Assembly: GCA_030430205.1 (NCBI GenBank)
Contig: JAUIGE010000010.1
Coordinates: 62,001 to 126,000, forward strand
DNA: 64,000 nucleotides
Direction: 5' to 3'
Source: Bacteroidia bacterium
Lineage (GTDB): Bacteria > Bacteroidota > Bacteroidia > J057
Shown one piece after another: positions 36,021 to 44,701 of this stretch (position 1 is its first letter; each line of letters begins with the position of its first letter). The position numbers and the translations under genes were made by a program. The notes beneath the pieces are model-generated. The model saw nothing but the letters and a program-made list of their open reading frames with translations, made no database searches and had not been told where the DNA came from.

Positions 36021-36683
36021 ATGTTTTACAACCTACCTACAACTTTTTCTCCCTTGCTTTATCGCATGATAAAATGGTATTACCGCAAGCCGCGGTGGAT
36101 ACAGAAAAGAGACCTGCGCCTGCGCCTGGAGCCCACGGTTTTTCATCCCGGACTATACCTGTCTACCGACATTTTGCTAGACCATGTGATGTCTCTCGAC
36201 TTGATGCACAAGCGCGTGCTTGAGCTGGGTTGTGGCAGCGGCTTCATCAGCCTGTATCTGGCAGAGCATCGGGAAACCCACGCTTACGCCTCCGATATCA
36301 ACCAGCAGGCATTAGATGCCCTGGAGCAAAATGCCGATACCAATGACCTGGCCATAGAGCTGTTTCATTCAGATTTATTTGAAGAAATCCCTTTTATAGA
36401 GCTGGACTACATCCTGATCAATCCGCCATATTACCAGCGGGAAGCTACCGCTGTGGATGAATATGCTTTTTTTGCAGGAAAAGACCTGGCCTATTTCCAG
36501 GCGCTTTTTTACCAAATAACAGACTACCTGAAGGCAGGAACAAAGGTTTTGATGGTACTTTCGAAAAATGCACCCCTGGCTGAAATAAAAGACAAGGCAA
36601 GGAAAAACCATGTCAGGCTGGAGGAAGTTTTGCAGACAAAGCGAAAAAGGGAAACATTTTTCATTTACTCCCTGAGCTGTTAA
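36021..36683 (+). CDS. Class I methyltransferase with NPPY motif
   Basis: A 220-residue methyltransferase. Motif I is VLELGCGSGFISLYLAEH near residue 66, and the amide/amine-methylating motif is INPPYYQ near 132. NPPY is typical of enzymes that methylate nitrogen of Gln, adenine or guanine, but this protein is smaller than PrmC and lacks its N-terminal domain. It directly follows radical SAM protein 3, suggesting a shared pathway. Its last 23 nt overlap the convergent O-antigen-ligase-like gene. Confidence 0.83.
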   Translation: MFYNLPTTFSPLLYRMIKWYYRKPRWIQKRDLRLRLEPTVFHPGLYLSTDILLDHVMSLDLMHKRVLELGCGSGFISLYLAEHRETHAYASDINQQALDALEQNADTNDLAIELFHSDLFEEIPFIELDYILINPPYYQREATAVDEYAFFAGKDLAYFQALFYQITDYLKAGTKVLMVLSKNAPLAEIKDKARKNHVRLEEVLQTKRKRETFFIYSLSC

Positions 36684-38532
36684 ACACAGCTTGCAACAGC
36701 TCAAATTGAGCCTGCTGCCGACATAGTATATTCCACATATCGAGTTCCTCCTGATGGGTGGATTCCCATATTTCCTCCCGATATAAGCGCTCAATCACCG
36801 GAACGATGCTCACCTGATAGACCGCAATGGCTTTGTCAAAAGCCTGCTCATCCTGCGTCTCCAGGGAGGATTTGGCCAGCCCCAGGGCAGCCGGGACATA
36901 GTCGTTATAGATTTGCAGGCTTTGCTCAAAAGCCCGCACCGCAAGCGGAAATTTTCCCGTTTGCCTGTACTTTTCCCCCAATTGAAACCAGTTCCGGTAG
37001 TCATAGGGACAGCTTGCTGCCACCTCCTCCAGCAATTTGAGCGACAAAGCTTTTTTGTTCAGTTCCCAAATCCGGAGCGCTTTGAGGTGAGAAAGGTGCT
37101 TTTTTTCATAAAAATCAAAAATCCCGGGATGATGCATTTCCTTCAGGCTTTTGAAAGCTGCCTGTGGCTTGTTGTTGGCAAGCTGGATGCTGTATCTCTG
37201 GTACTGAAGCTCTTTTGACAATAGGAAAAAAGACCATGAGCACGCAAGCATGCCCAGCAAAACCAGGGGTATCGCAAAGCGAAATCTGTGCACAGACTGC
37301 ATCTCTTTCGCATAAAAAAGGGCTACCGCTGCCAGCCAAAGCCATTGGGCGGGAGCAAGGGCTTTGTTGGGATTATAGGCCACGCCATATACCGAGGCGA
37401 TCAGCAAAAAACTGATCAGGACAGCAGAGAGGTGCCTGCCGAACAGGCTTCCGGGCGCTTTGCGCAAAAGCCGCACAAGCGGCAGACAAAGCAGCAGCAA
37501 CACCAGCCCCAGGCCCAATAGGCCCAGTTCGGCCCCCGTCTCCAGGGGGAGACTATGTGCATTGGGCACATCTTTGACCGCGTCCAGTTGGCTGCCGCCA
37601 AACTTCATATAGGCAGTATGCCAGTTTCCGCTACCGATCCCCCCAAGGGGATTTTCGGCCAGGAGCCGCTGGGAACTCTCCCAGATCACAAGTCTGGCAT
37701 CACTGCCTCCCGCATCTGCGGACCGCAGAGGATTGTAGATATACCAAAATCTTTCCGGGTCATCTGCCAGCCCCAGCGTAAGCAAAATGAGGGTGATCAG
37801 CAGCATCGGAAGCCCGATGAGCAGTCGCTTAGTATGCCACTCCTGGCGGTAAAGGACAGCATAATAAATCGCCAAAACGGCGAAGATGAGCAAAGCCAGC
37901 CTGCTTCCAATGAGAATGAGGAACAGGCTGTAAGGGATCAAAATGGCGAGAACCCATTTGTTGCGGGGCTGCTCATGCAACAGAGCAATCAGGGGAATAG
38001 AGATTAGCAGGATCGAAATGATGTCATTTTTGTGGTAGGAAAAGTAGGCCCGAAGTTCGGCGCTATACCTCAGGGTTAGCTGAAAATGGCCTTCTGATTC
38101 GAATAATTCCTGGTAAAAAAAATAGCCCGGAAAGAGCACATTCACCAGCAGGATGGTGAGCAACAGGCGTTGCCAAAACCACTTGCTGAAGTGCTTCAGA
38201 TCCAGCGAGCGAATGTTGAGATACAACACAAAAAGCGAAAGCCAGTAAAAGCTGCTTTTCCATACCTCCGCCACATGATCCGCCCACAGGGCAGACAAAA
38301 AATGCCAGCCCACAAAAGCGGCAAACAGCCAGCTAAAGGCATCCGAAGGAAAAAACAGGCGCTTTTTGCGCCAGAGGATGAGGCTGAGTATCAGCGTCCC
38401 GACAGCCAGCATCGGCTTTTTATAGATCATCAGGGCCGCGCCCAGTTTCAGGGGAAACAGCACGCAGACGATGCCAAGCATGGCTCCGAGGAGCCACTCT
38501 TCCAGATGGATTTGTTTGAGTTTTGACAGCAT
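36661..38532 (-). CDS. O-antigen ligase-like membrane protein with C-terminal TPR region
   Basis: A 623-residue protein. About twelve membrane helices fill residues 10-420. The large periplasmic loop carries the Wzy_C/WaaL-type segment ENPLGGIGSGNWHTAY near 289-304, followed by NAHSLPLETGAELGLLG (about 318-334), which holds the His used by O-antigen ligases. The soluble C-terminal 180 residues look like TPR repeats (about 500-575). Proteins of this build join glycan chains to lipid or protein acceptors outside the inner membrane. As the last gene of the glycan region it fits a transfer or polymerisation step. Confidence 0.85.
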   Translation of the reverse strand: MLSKLKQIHLEEWLLGAMLGIVCVLFPLKLGAALMIYKKPMLAVGTLILSLILWRKKRLFFPSDAFSWLFAAFVGWHFLSALWADHVAEVWKSSFYWLSLFVLYLNIRSLDLKHFSKWFWQRLLLTILLVNVLFPGYFFYQELFESEGHFQLTLRYSAELRAYFSYHKNDIISILLISIPLIALLHEQPRNKWVLAILIPYSLFLILIGSRLALLIFAVLAIYYAVLYRQEWHTKRLLIGLPMLLITLILLTLGLADDPERFWYIYNPLRSADAGGSDARLVIWESSQRLLAENPLGGIGSGNWHTAYMKFGGSQLDAVKDVPNAHSLPLETGAELGLLGLGLVLLLLCLPLVRLLRKAPGSLFGRHLSAVLISFLLIASVYGVAYNPNKALAPAQWLWLAAVALFYAKEMQSVHRFRFAIPLVLLGMLACSWSFFLLSKELQYQRYSIQLANNKPQAAFKSLKEMHHPGIFDFYEKKHLSHLKALRIWELNKKALSLKLLEEVAASCPYDYRNWFQLGEKYRQTGKFPLAVRAFEQSLQIYNDYVPAALGLAKSSLETQDEQAFDKAIAVYQVSIVPVIERLYREEIWESTHQEELDMWNILCRQQAQFELLQAVFNSSGSK

Positions 38533-38632
38533 GATGTTGCTGCAAAATAGAAACTTTTTGAGGTGGGGAAAAGGGCTAGGTATCCTATGACTTTAAATTG
38601 TGGATATCCCCAATTATTCCCATGTAATTCCG

Positions 38633-38640
38633 TATATTTG
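38633..38640 (+). promoter_or_regulatory. Candidate -7 element TATATTTG before the vapBC-like pair
   Basis: TATATTTG matches the Bacteroidota -7 consensus TAnnTTTG exactly, 30 nt before the antitoxin ATG. No well-placed -33 TTG is seen. Confidence 0.45.
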
Positions 38641-38669
38641 AATAACAACTTTTAACTTTGAAGAAGACC

Positions 38670-38900
38670 ATGACAAAGACTTCAAAAATAAAACTGGAGA
38701 TAATTCAAAAATTGGAAGCCTTTTCCCTTGCTAAATTAAGCCAGGTAATGGCTTTTGTTAAGCGTCTGGATACAGATAAGGAGCGTCCCAACAGAATCCT
38801 CTCTTATGCGGGAATCTGGAAGGATTTAGATGATCAAGTTTTTGATGACTTAACCATAAACCTTCAAGCTAATCGAGCCAAAGATATTAGAGAGTTTTAG
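38670..38900 (+). CDS. Antitoxin-like small protein of the PIN toxin pair
   Basis: A 76-residue protein directly before a PIN-domain toxin gene, with 1 nt between them. A helical N-terminus (IKLEIIQKLEAFSLAKLSQV) is followed by a tail with GIWKDLDDQVFDDLT (about 46-60), resembling the toxin-binding tails of VapB-like antitoxins in Bacteroidota. No clear AbrB, RHH or Phd domain is seen, so DNA binding is not assured. The ATG at 38670 is used; a TTG at 38658 is also open. Confidence 0.8.
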   Translation: MTKTSKIKLEIIQKLEAFSLAKLSQVMAFVKRLDTDKERPNRILSYAGIWKDLDDQVFDDLTINLQANRAKDIREF

Positions 38901-38901
38901 T

Positions 38902-39462
38902 ATGAATGAATCTTTGCTTGATACGGACATATTGTCCTACTATTTGAGAGGGGATAAAGACGTAGAAGAACAAGTCAAAAAATATCTTTCCCAATATTCA
39001 GTCCTTAATATTTCCCTTATTACATGTTTTGAAGTACTGAGCGGTCTTGCTTATAAAGAGGCTTACAGGCAAATGGAAGACTATGAAAAGTTTCTTTTGG
39101 ATTGTAATGTTTTCAATATTTCAGATTCATCCATCCGGCTCTCAGCTACTGCAGCTGGATTTTTAAGACGAAATGGAATAACAATTGGTAATTCAGATTT
39201 ATTAATTGCTGGTATCGCTCTTGAAAATGATTTCACCTTGATTACCAATAATGTAAAGCATTTTGAGCAGATACCAGATTTGAAAATTGAGAATTGGAAA
39301 AGGCCCATCAATAACTTTCTCGACTCTTTTTTGTATTTTTTATTGCAATATCACAGTCCGCCCAAAAAATCCCTCCCCATTTCCACCTTTCACCCAATAC
39401 ATGCCCGGACTCAGCTCCGAGAGCCTCATGAGGCTTTTATCCAGCCCGATTTTCGTAGGTAG
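38902..39462 (+). CDS. vapC: VapC-like PIN-domain toxin with read-through C-terminus
   Basis: A PIN-domain ribonuclease of the VapC type. Active-site residues: D7 (and D9) in LLDTDI, E44 in TCFEVLSG, D99 in GNSDLLIAG, and N116-N117 in LITNNVKHF. VapC toxins cleave RNA such as tRNA when free of antitoxin. Usual length is about 130-140 residues; this frame is 186. Homology should end near residue 136 (KRPI), and the last 40 residues are read from the opposite strand of the neighbouring T9SS gene (39340 onward). The native stop codon therefore seems lost. Confidence 0.85.
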   Translation: MNESLLDTDILSYYLRGDKDVEEQVKKYLSQYSVLNISLITCFEVLSGLAYKEAYRQMEDYEKFLLDCNVFNISDSSIRLSATAAGFLRRNGITIGNSDLLIAGIALENDFTLITNNVKHFEQIPDLKIENWKRPINNFLDSFLYFLLQYHSPPKKSLPISTFHPIHARTQLREPHEAFIQPDFRR

Positions 39463-41097
39463 CTGTATCTCCTGGCCGAGAGAATTGTAAAGACTGAGGT
39501 GACTCAGGCGGATGCCTGGATGGTCAATTTGAAGGAAATCCCGGGCAGGATTGGGGTAAATAGAAATTTTGTCAAAAATATCCTTTTCCAAAGCCATCAC
39601 CGGACTGACGGTAAACAGCAGATTCTGAGGGTTTAGTTCTATCTCTTCCCCCTGGAAATCTATCGCTTTGGCCTCGCCCCAGCTTATCACAATCGGCTCA
39701 GGGCCGGTGATAGGACGGTTTTGCAGCACAAAAGTAAGCTCAGCAAGCTTGCCAAAGCCCGATTTTCCCCTTCCATCATTTTTGACCATGCCGATATCAA
39801 AATCCCTTTTCAGTTGATTTTCCCGTTTCAGGGCAATCAAATCCATTCCCTGATTTCCCAGCCAATTTCCGTTAAAGGAAATTTTCTCTGAAAGGCTTTC
39901 TATGAGCCAGCCATCCAGCTGGAAGTCAGCGGCCAGTCCAAGCAGGTTAAAAACCTGGCTATCGGCCCGGGCCACCATGACAAAAACCGTGACGGTATCG
40001 CCTGGAAGCAGGGGCTGGGAAGAGCTAAGTTGAAAGTAGAGCGGAACGCCTCCAGAAGCCGGGACAGGTCTTTGATTGAAATGGGTAGAGTCGAAATGGA
40101 GCTGGATGGCCAGCGTATCTGACCAGCCGATGGTCCCGTCTCCATCGGTGTCAGCGTGGCGAAGGTCTTTGCCGTTGAGTTGGGATTGGTTCCAAAGGGG
40201 AGCCCTTTGCGGCAGCCAGCTGATGCTGGCGCTGGGGCGGCTGGGGCCATTTTTCCCAAAATGCAGGCCTATGGGAAACAAATCACACATATCGACCTTT
40301 TGGTCGTGGTTGGCATCGCCGGGATAAACGGCCGTTTCATAAGGGATAGCAAAATCCACCATGGTGGTGCAGCTTGTTGCATCTCGCACCTCAAGCCTGC
40401 CTCCAGTGCCCGCATTCAATCCTCCGATGCTGTCAATAGGTAACCAATTGAGAGTGCTCCATTTGTATTCAAAAGGTGGCTGGCCAAGTATGACATGCGC
40501 TTTGACAGCGCCTTCACCCTTGCCGAAATCAGGATAAATGCTGGTCTGAACTTTCAATGTTTCATTGAAAACGAAAGTAAAGGTATCACGCGCTTTACAG
40601 CCGTTTTGATCCGTAATTTCCACCATGAAGGTGCTGGTAGAATCGATCCAGAAATAGCATTTCCCCAGAGGGGCAGGCACAAAAGCCATGGCTGCGGAAT
40701 CGTAATATTCAAGGTATTGAGTAAAACTCCCTCCACCCCAGGGACCACTACTGGGACATAGGTCTACATATCTGTTACCACATAGGGGTATTTCCGGTGG
40801 GGTGGTTATTAAGAGAGATGGCAGAATAATTATAATCACCGTATCCCGGCACACATTGCCCTGGCTATCCAGGCCCTCGACAAAATGCTGCCCTCCCTGA
40901 TGAATCAGAAAAGTCGGAAAAGTATCCGAAGGAGAGTTATTCCAAACATACTTGCTGAGCCCCGCAACGGGCCCCAGGCGGAAAGAATCGCAATGAATCT
41001 GCTGCTGTCCCAAAAAATCGGGAGGCAGGACACATTGTGCAGAAAGCTGCGAAAAGCAGCCCCAAATCGCTAAAATCAACAGTTTGGTTAATCTCAT
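39340..41097 (-). CDS. T9SS cargo protein with dockerin-like region
   Basis: A 585-residue secreted protein with signal peptide (about 1-20). The first 230 residues resemble gliding-motility-associated or Ig-like repeats (CVLPPDFLG, CRDTVIIII, CGNRYVDLCPSS). A dockerin-like pair follows: GDANHDQKVDMCDLFPIG near 258 and DTDGDGTIGWSD near 315. A cohesin-like beta-sandwich and a type A T9SS sorting domain come last (ISIYPNPARDFLQI, GMYWVKGGNG, ending GRTVILQ). Architecture of the second half matches the protein at 10358, so the two are related. Confidence 0.85.
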   Translation of the reverse strand: MRLTKLLILAIWGCFSQLSAQCVLPPDFLGQQQIHCDSFRLGPVAGLSKYVWNNSPSDTFPTFLIHQGGQHFVEGLDSQGNVCRDTVIIIILPSLLITTPPEIPLCGNRYVDLCPSSGPWGGGSFTQYLEYYDSAAMAFVPAPLGKCYFWIDSTSTFMVEITDQNGCKARDTFTFVFNETLKVQTSIYPDFGKGEGAVKAHVILGQPPFEYKWSTLNWLPIDSIGGLNAGTGGRLEVRDATSCTTMVDFAIPYETAVYPGDANHDQKVDMCDLFPIGLHFGKNGPSRPSASISWLPQRAPLWNQSQLNGKDLRHADTDGDGTIGWSDTLAIQLHFDSTHFNQRPVPASGGVPLYFQLSSSQPLLPGDTVTVFVMVARADSQVFNLLGLAADFQLDGWLIESLSEKISFNGNWLGNQGMDLIALKRENQLKRDFDIGMVKNDGRGKSGFGKLAELTFVLQNRPITGPEPIVISWGEAKAIDFQGEEIELNPQNLLFTVSPVMALEKDIFDKISIYPNPARDFLQIDHPGIRLSHLSLYNSLGQEIQLPTKIGLDKSLMRLSELSPGMYWVKGGNGEGFFGRTVILQ

Positions 41098-41430
41098 GAT
41101 AAAGAAGGGTTTGATGGTTTACCCTTCAATTTAGCGATTTCGGTGGAGAATTTTGTCTTTTTTATCTACTTCAAATAGGGTATTCCTATAAAAATGAAAT
41201 TTTCAATAGAGGCTTCATATTTGAACCATATAAGAGAATGGACAGGATAACAGGATTCACAAGATTTACAGGACAATTGCATTACGATCTTGTTTATCCT
41301 GAAAATCCTGTAATCCTGTCAATAAACAATAAGGTAAATGGAGACATTTATTTTACCCTTATACTAAGCTGACTGATATTGCGGTCTTATATGAACTTTT
41401 ATGCCCTATATGGTTTTAAAAAAAGCCCTG
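41098..41430. other. 333-nt gap between convergent-divergent genes
   Basis: No gene is seen. The stretch holds upstream sequence of the T9SS gene, an AT-rich segment and the inverted repeat at 41241-41320. Confidence 0.7.
41241..41320. repeat. Inverted repeat of the ACAGGATTTACAGGAT type
   Basis: GACAGGATAACAGGATT (41241-41257) pairs with AATCCTGTAATCCTGTC (41304-41320), 16 of 17 positions, and further inner pairing extends the stem. Units like ACAGGATT recur inside each arm. Repeats of this appearance are dispersed in many Bacteroidota genomes. Confidence 0.75.
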
Positions 41431-42087
41431 CTACTTCAACAATTCCGGAAACTTCGCCTGGAAGCGTTTCAGGCGCGGGATAGAGACCGATCGCACATAG
41501 CCCTGATTGGGATTGTTTTTTTCATAATCCTGGTGATAGTCCTCTGCCGGCCAGAATTTCACATAGGGCACGATCTCCGTAGCGATGGGCGCGCTGTACT
41601 CGCCAGAGGCATCCAGCTTAGCCTTAAAGGCTTCTGCGATCTCTTTTTCTGCTTCATTTGTATAAAAAATGACAGATCGGTATTGCGAGCCGTAGTCGGG
41701 ATGCTGACCGTTGACGGTCGTGGGATCGTGCGAGCCGTAGTAGACTTTGACCAAAGTCTCATAACTCACTACTTCGGGATCGTAATAGACCTCTACGGTC
41801 TCTGTATGGCCGGTGGAGCCTGCACTTACCTGGCGGTAAGTGGGATTTTTCTCCGTGCCCCCGGCGTAGCCGGATACGGCCTCTTTCACGCCTTTGACGC
41901 TCTCAAAGACCGCTTCCACACACCAGAAGCAACCGCTGGCAAAGTAGGCTTTGCTGAGTTTGGCGAGTTCCGCCTGGGTGGGTTTCTGTGTCGCCGTTTG
42001 GCGCTCATCAGCATGGTTTTCCAGGCTGTTGCAGGCTCCCAGGGAAACCATGCAAAGCAGCAAAATGATGGAAATTAGATGTTTCAT
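41431..42087 (-). CDS. msrA: Peptide-methionine (S)-S-oxide reductase MsrA, lipoprotein
   Basis: A 218-residue MsrA, which reduces methionine S-sulfoxide in damaged proteins. The active site GCFWC is at residues 52-56, with catalytic C53. Downstream motifs GYAGG, GHTETVEV and YDPEVVSYETL are complete. The N-terminus is a lipoprotein signal (VSLGAC, C19), so this copy should sit in the periplasm or outer membrane. There is no MsrB domain. It is divergent from the GH31 gene; promoters for both must lie in the 60 nt between them. Confidence 0.93.
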   Translation of the reverse strand: MKHLISIILLLCMVSLGACNSLENHADERQTATQKPTQAELAKLSKAYFASGCFWCVEAVFESVKGVKEAVSGYAGGTEKNPTYRQVSAGSTGHTETVEVYYDPEVVSYETLVKVYYGSHDPTTVNGQHPDYGSQYRSVIFYTNEAEKEIAEAFKAKLDASGEYSAPIATEIVPYVKFWPAEDYHQDYEKNNPNQGYVRSVSIPRLKRFQAKFPELLK

Positions 42088-42147
42088 GTTTTGTATTTGG
42101 ATATATTTAGCGATTGTTTATTCGACTTAACTTTAATTCCCTGCATC

Positions 42148-44502
42148 ATGTTTCGATATTTTGTTTTTGCTTTTTCACTCTTCTGTTTACTCCAGGCATG
42201 TCAAAGCATTTCTAAACCCTATAAGCTCGAAAACCATGTGCTGAACATCACCACCAATAGAGGCAAATATAGCATCGCTGCCCTCACAGATGATGTCATC
42301 AAAGTGACTTTTTCGGATTCTCTCACCTCCGGTGATCGCTTGTATGCGCCCCTACTTACGGAGGCACAGCCGATGCAGATCAGCCACAGCAAAAATAATA
42401 TCCGTGCCAAAACTGCCCACCTGACGGTGAATATCAGCCTGAATCCTTTCGTCATCAGTTTTCTCGACAACGAAAGCGGCCTCAAACTGAGCGAAGAAGC
42501 AGGCTATGGGCGGGAACAGGATACGACTTCGCTGCGCTTTCAGCTCCGGAAAGACGAAGCCATCTATGGCACCGGCGAGCGCGCCATCGCGATGAACCGG
42601 CGCGGCCAGCGCTTCCTGAGCTACAACAATCCCCATTATGGCTATGGGGAAGGGGCGTTGAACCTGAATTACGCCATTCCGCATATCATGTCTTCGGAAG
42701 AATATATGCTCCTGATCGACAATCCTGCGAAAGCGGTTTGGGATATCGGAAAAAGCGAAGGCGATGTGATGGAATTCAAAAGCAAAGGAGGCAATATGGC
42801 CTATTACTTTATCAATGGCGATTCCTTCAGTGAATTGATGGAAAACTACAGCGAACTCACCGGCAGGCAAGGCCTGCTGCCGCTCTGGGCCTACGGCCAC
42901 TTCCAATCGCGATTTGGCTACCGCAGCGAGCAGGAAGCCCGCGAGAAACTTCAAAAAACGCTGGACGCAGGCTTTCCTGTGGATGCCATCATCCTCGATA
43001 TTTTCTGGTTTGGGGAAGAAATAGAAGATGGAAAAATGGGGCAATTGAGCTGGGACAGCACCCACTGGCCCGATCCGAAAGGTATGATTGCAGATTTTGC
43101 CCGGAAAGGAGTCAAGACCATCACTGTCTCTGAACCCTTTTTCACCCAAAAATCCAGACACTATGCCTACCTGGATCAGCACAAACTGCTGGGGCTTGAC
43201 AGCGCAGGCAATACCTATGTGATCGAAGATTTTTACTTCGGCCCCGGTGGTTTGCTTGATATTTTCAAGCCGGAAGCGCAGGACTGGATGTGGGCACGTT
43301 ACAAGGAGCAAAAAGCCTATGGCGTCGCTGGCTGGTGGGTAGATCTGGCAGAGCCAGAGAAGCACCCTGCGGGCATCCATCACCTCATCGGCACAGCCGA
43401 TGAGATACACGGGGCCTACGGCCACGAATGGGCCAAAATGCTGTACGAAAAGACAGCAGCAGACTTTCCGAAGGAACGCCTCTTCCACCTGGGCCGTGCC
43501 GGCTTTGCCGGCACCCATCGCTACGGCCTGCTCCCCTGGACAGGGGATGTCAGCAGAAGCTGGAGCGGTCTCGCTCCCCAGGTCAGCATGATGCTGAGCA
43601 TGGGCCTCTCAGGCCTCGCCTACCTGCATTCGGATGCAGGAGGTTTCTCCATGGCCCCAGGCCCTGACGCAGAGCTCTACACGCGCTGGCTGCAGTTTGC
43701 CACCTTCAGCCCGATCTTTCGACCACATGCCGACAACAGCGTACCCGCCGAGCCCGCCCTCTGGCCCGCAGAAGTCCAGGCGCATGTCAAACCCTTTGTT
43801 GAATTGCGCTACCGCATGCTGCCCTACAACTACACCCTGGCATGGGAAAACAGCCAGACCGGCATGCCGCTCGCACGGCCATTATTTACCGCCTATCCAG
43901 ATGCTCCGGATACCCTCATGAATGAATACCTGTGGGGCGATGAACTGCTCGTCGCGCCCGTGCTCAAGCCAGGCCTCAGCGAAATGCAGCTATACCTGCC
44001 CGAAGGCAAATGGTATGACTTCTGGACGGGAGAAGTTATTCAGGGCCAACGGTTTATCACAACCAGCCTGACCATGGATAAAATCCCCGTTTATGCCCGC
44101 GCCGGAGCGATGATCGTCACCACGCCCCTCGTAAAAAATACCAGCGCCTATACTTCCGAAAAGCTGGACATCAGCTACTATTTTGATGTGGAGGAAAGCG
44201 CCACTGAAATTTATTTTGACGATGGCAAAACGAAAGGAGCTTATGAATCCGGCGCTTATCAGCTGATGGAGTTGTACACCTATTCGCGCGATAATGTGCT
44301 GGAGATCAACTGCTCCATGCGCGGCAATGGCTATGAGGGAGCTCCTGCCACCCGAAGCGCAAGCTTCGCTGTCTACGGCCTCGACAAGGCCCCAGCAAGC
44401 GTCAATGCAGGCGGTGTCGCCTTTGAGTGGGAGGCAGAAGCGAAGGTACTTCGCTTTGAGAAGGAGTTGGTGGATGGCGCGAAGCTGGTGCTTCGCTGGT
44501 GA
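42148..44502 (+). CDS. Glycoside hydrolase family 31 enzyme, lipoprotein
   Basis: A 784-residue GH31 enzyme (alpha-glucosidase/alpha-xylosidase type). The N-terminus is a lipoprotein signal (LLQAC, C18). A beta-sandwich follows, then the (beta/alpha)8 barrel. The nucleophile is D399 in GWWVDLAEPE, and the likely acid/base is D467 in TGDVSRSW. HSDAGGF and FSPIFRPHA follow as usual. The C-terminal beta domains carry FWTGEVIQGQRF. Substrate cannot be told from sequence; no SusCD pair is nearby. ATG at 42148 is chosen since it starts the signal peptide; the frame is open to 42079, within msrA. Confidence 0.9.
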   Translation: MFRYFVFAFSLFCLLQACQSISKPYKLENHVLNITTNRGKYSIAALTDDVIKVTFSDSLTSGDRLYAPLLTEAQPMQISHSKNNIRAKTAHLTVNISLNPFVISFLDNESGLKLSEEAGYGREQDTTSLRFQLRKDEAIYGTGERAIAMNRRGQRFLSYNNPHYGYGEGALNLNYAIPHIMSSEEYMLLIDNPAKAVWDIGKSEGDVMEFKSKGGNMAYYFINGDSFSELMENYSELTGRQGLLPLWAYGHFQSRFGYRSEQEAREKLQKTLDAGFPVDAIILDIFWFGEEIEDGKMGQLSWDSTHWPDPKGMIADFARKGVKTITVSEPFFTQKSRHYAYLDQHKLLGLDSAGNTYVIEDFYFGPGGLLDIFKPEAQDWMWARYKEQKAYGVAGWWVDLAEPEKHPAGIHHLIGTADEIHGAYGHEWAKMLYEKTAADFPKERLFHLGRAGFAGTHRYGLLPWTGDVSRSWSGLAPQVSMMLSMGLSGLAYLHSDAGGFSMAPGPDAELYTRWLQFATFSPIFRPHADNSVPAEPALWPAEVQAHVKPFVELRYRMLPYNYTLAWENSQTGMPLARPLFTAYPDAPDTLMNEYLWGDELLVAPVLKPGLSEMQLYLPEGKWYDFWTGEVIQGQRFITTSLTMDKIPVYARAGAMIVTTPLVKNTSAYTSEKLDISYYFDVEESATEIYFDDGKTKGAYESGAYQLMELYTYSRDNVLEINCSMRGNGYEGAPATRSASFAVYGLDKAPASVNAGGVAFEWEAEAKVLRFEKELVDGAKLVLRW

Positions 44503-44682
44503 GGCGGCAGTAGGAACTGCTGGGAGATGTGGTCGGCAGTAGGAACTGCCGTGAGATGAGATGTGGTCGGCAGTAGGAACTGCCTCCCAGCATTTAGAGA
44601 GAGAGGCGTAACGCCTCACAAGAAAACGATGGGAGGCACTTCCAAGTGCCGACCAAATATCCCGGCACTACAAGTGCCGCCC
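44503..44682. repeat. Palindrome-rich REP/BIME-like element after the GH31 gene
   Basis: GGCAGTAGGAACTGC occurs three times (44505, 44534 and 44568). Other palindromes are GAGGCGTAACGCCTC (44603-44617), GGCACTTCCAAGTGCC (44635-44650) and CGGCACTACAAGTGCCG (44663-44679). The outer arm from 44565 pairs with the arm ending at 44654 at about 21 of 25 positions, so small hairpins nest in a larger one, like the element at 1534-1722. Confidence 0.75.
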
Positions 44683-44701
44683 ACTCAAAAAGAATCAGTC
44701 C

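Noticed and set aside
23148-38532. Prophage or integrative element
   Set aside because: No integrase, att-like direct repeats, tRNA target or phage structural genes were seen; the AT-rich block is better explained by homologous exchange of a glycan locus.
41401-42078. Open frame of 225 codons opposite msrA
   Set aside because: It is the antisense shadow of a clear msrA gene and has no domain of its own.
42352-43518. Open frame of 388 codons opposite the GH31 gene
   Set aside because: Antisense shadow of a well-supported glycosidase, with no recognisable motif.
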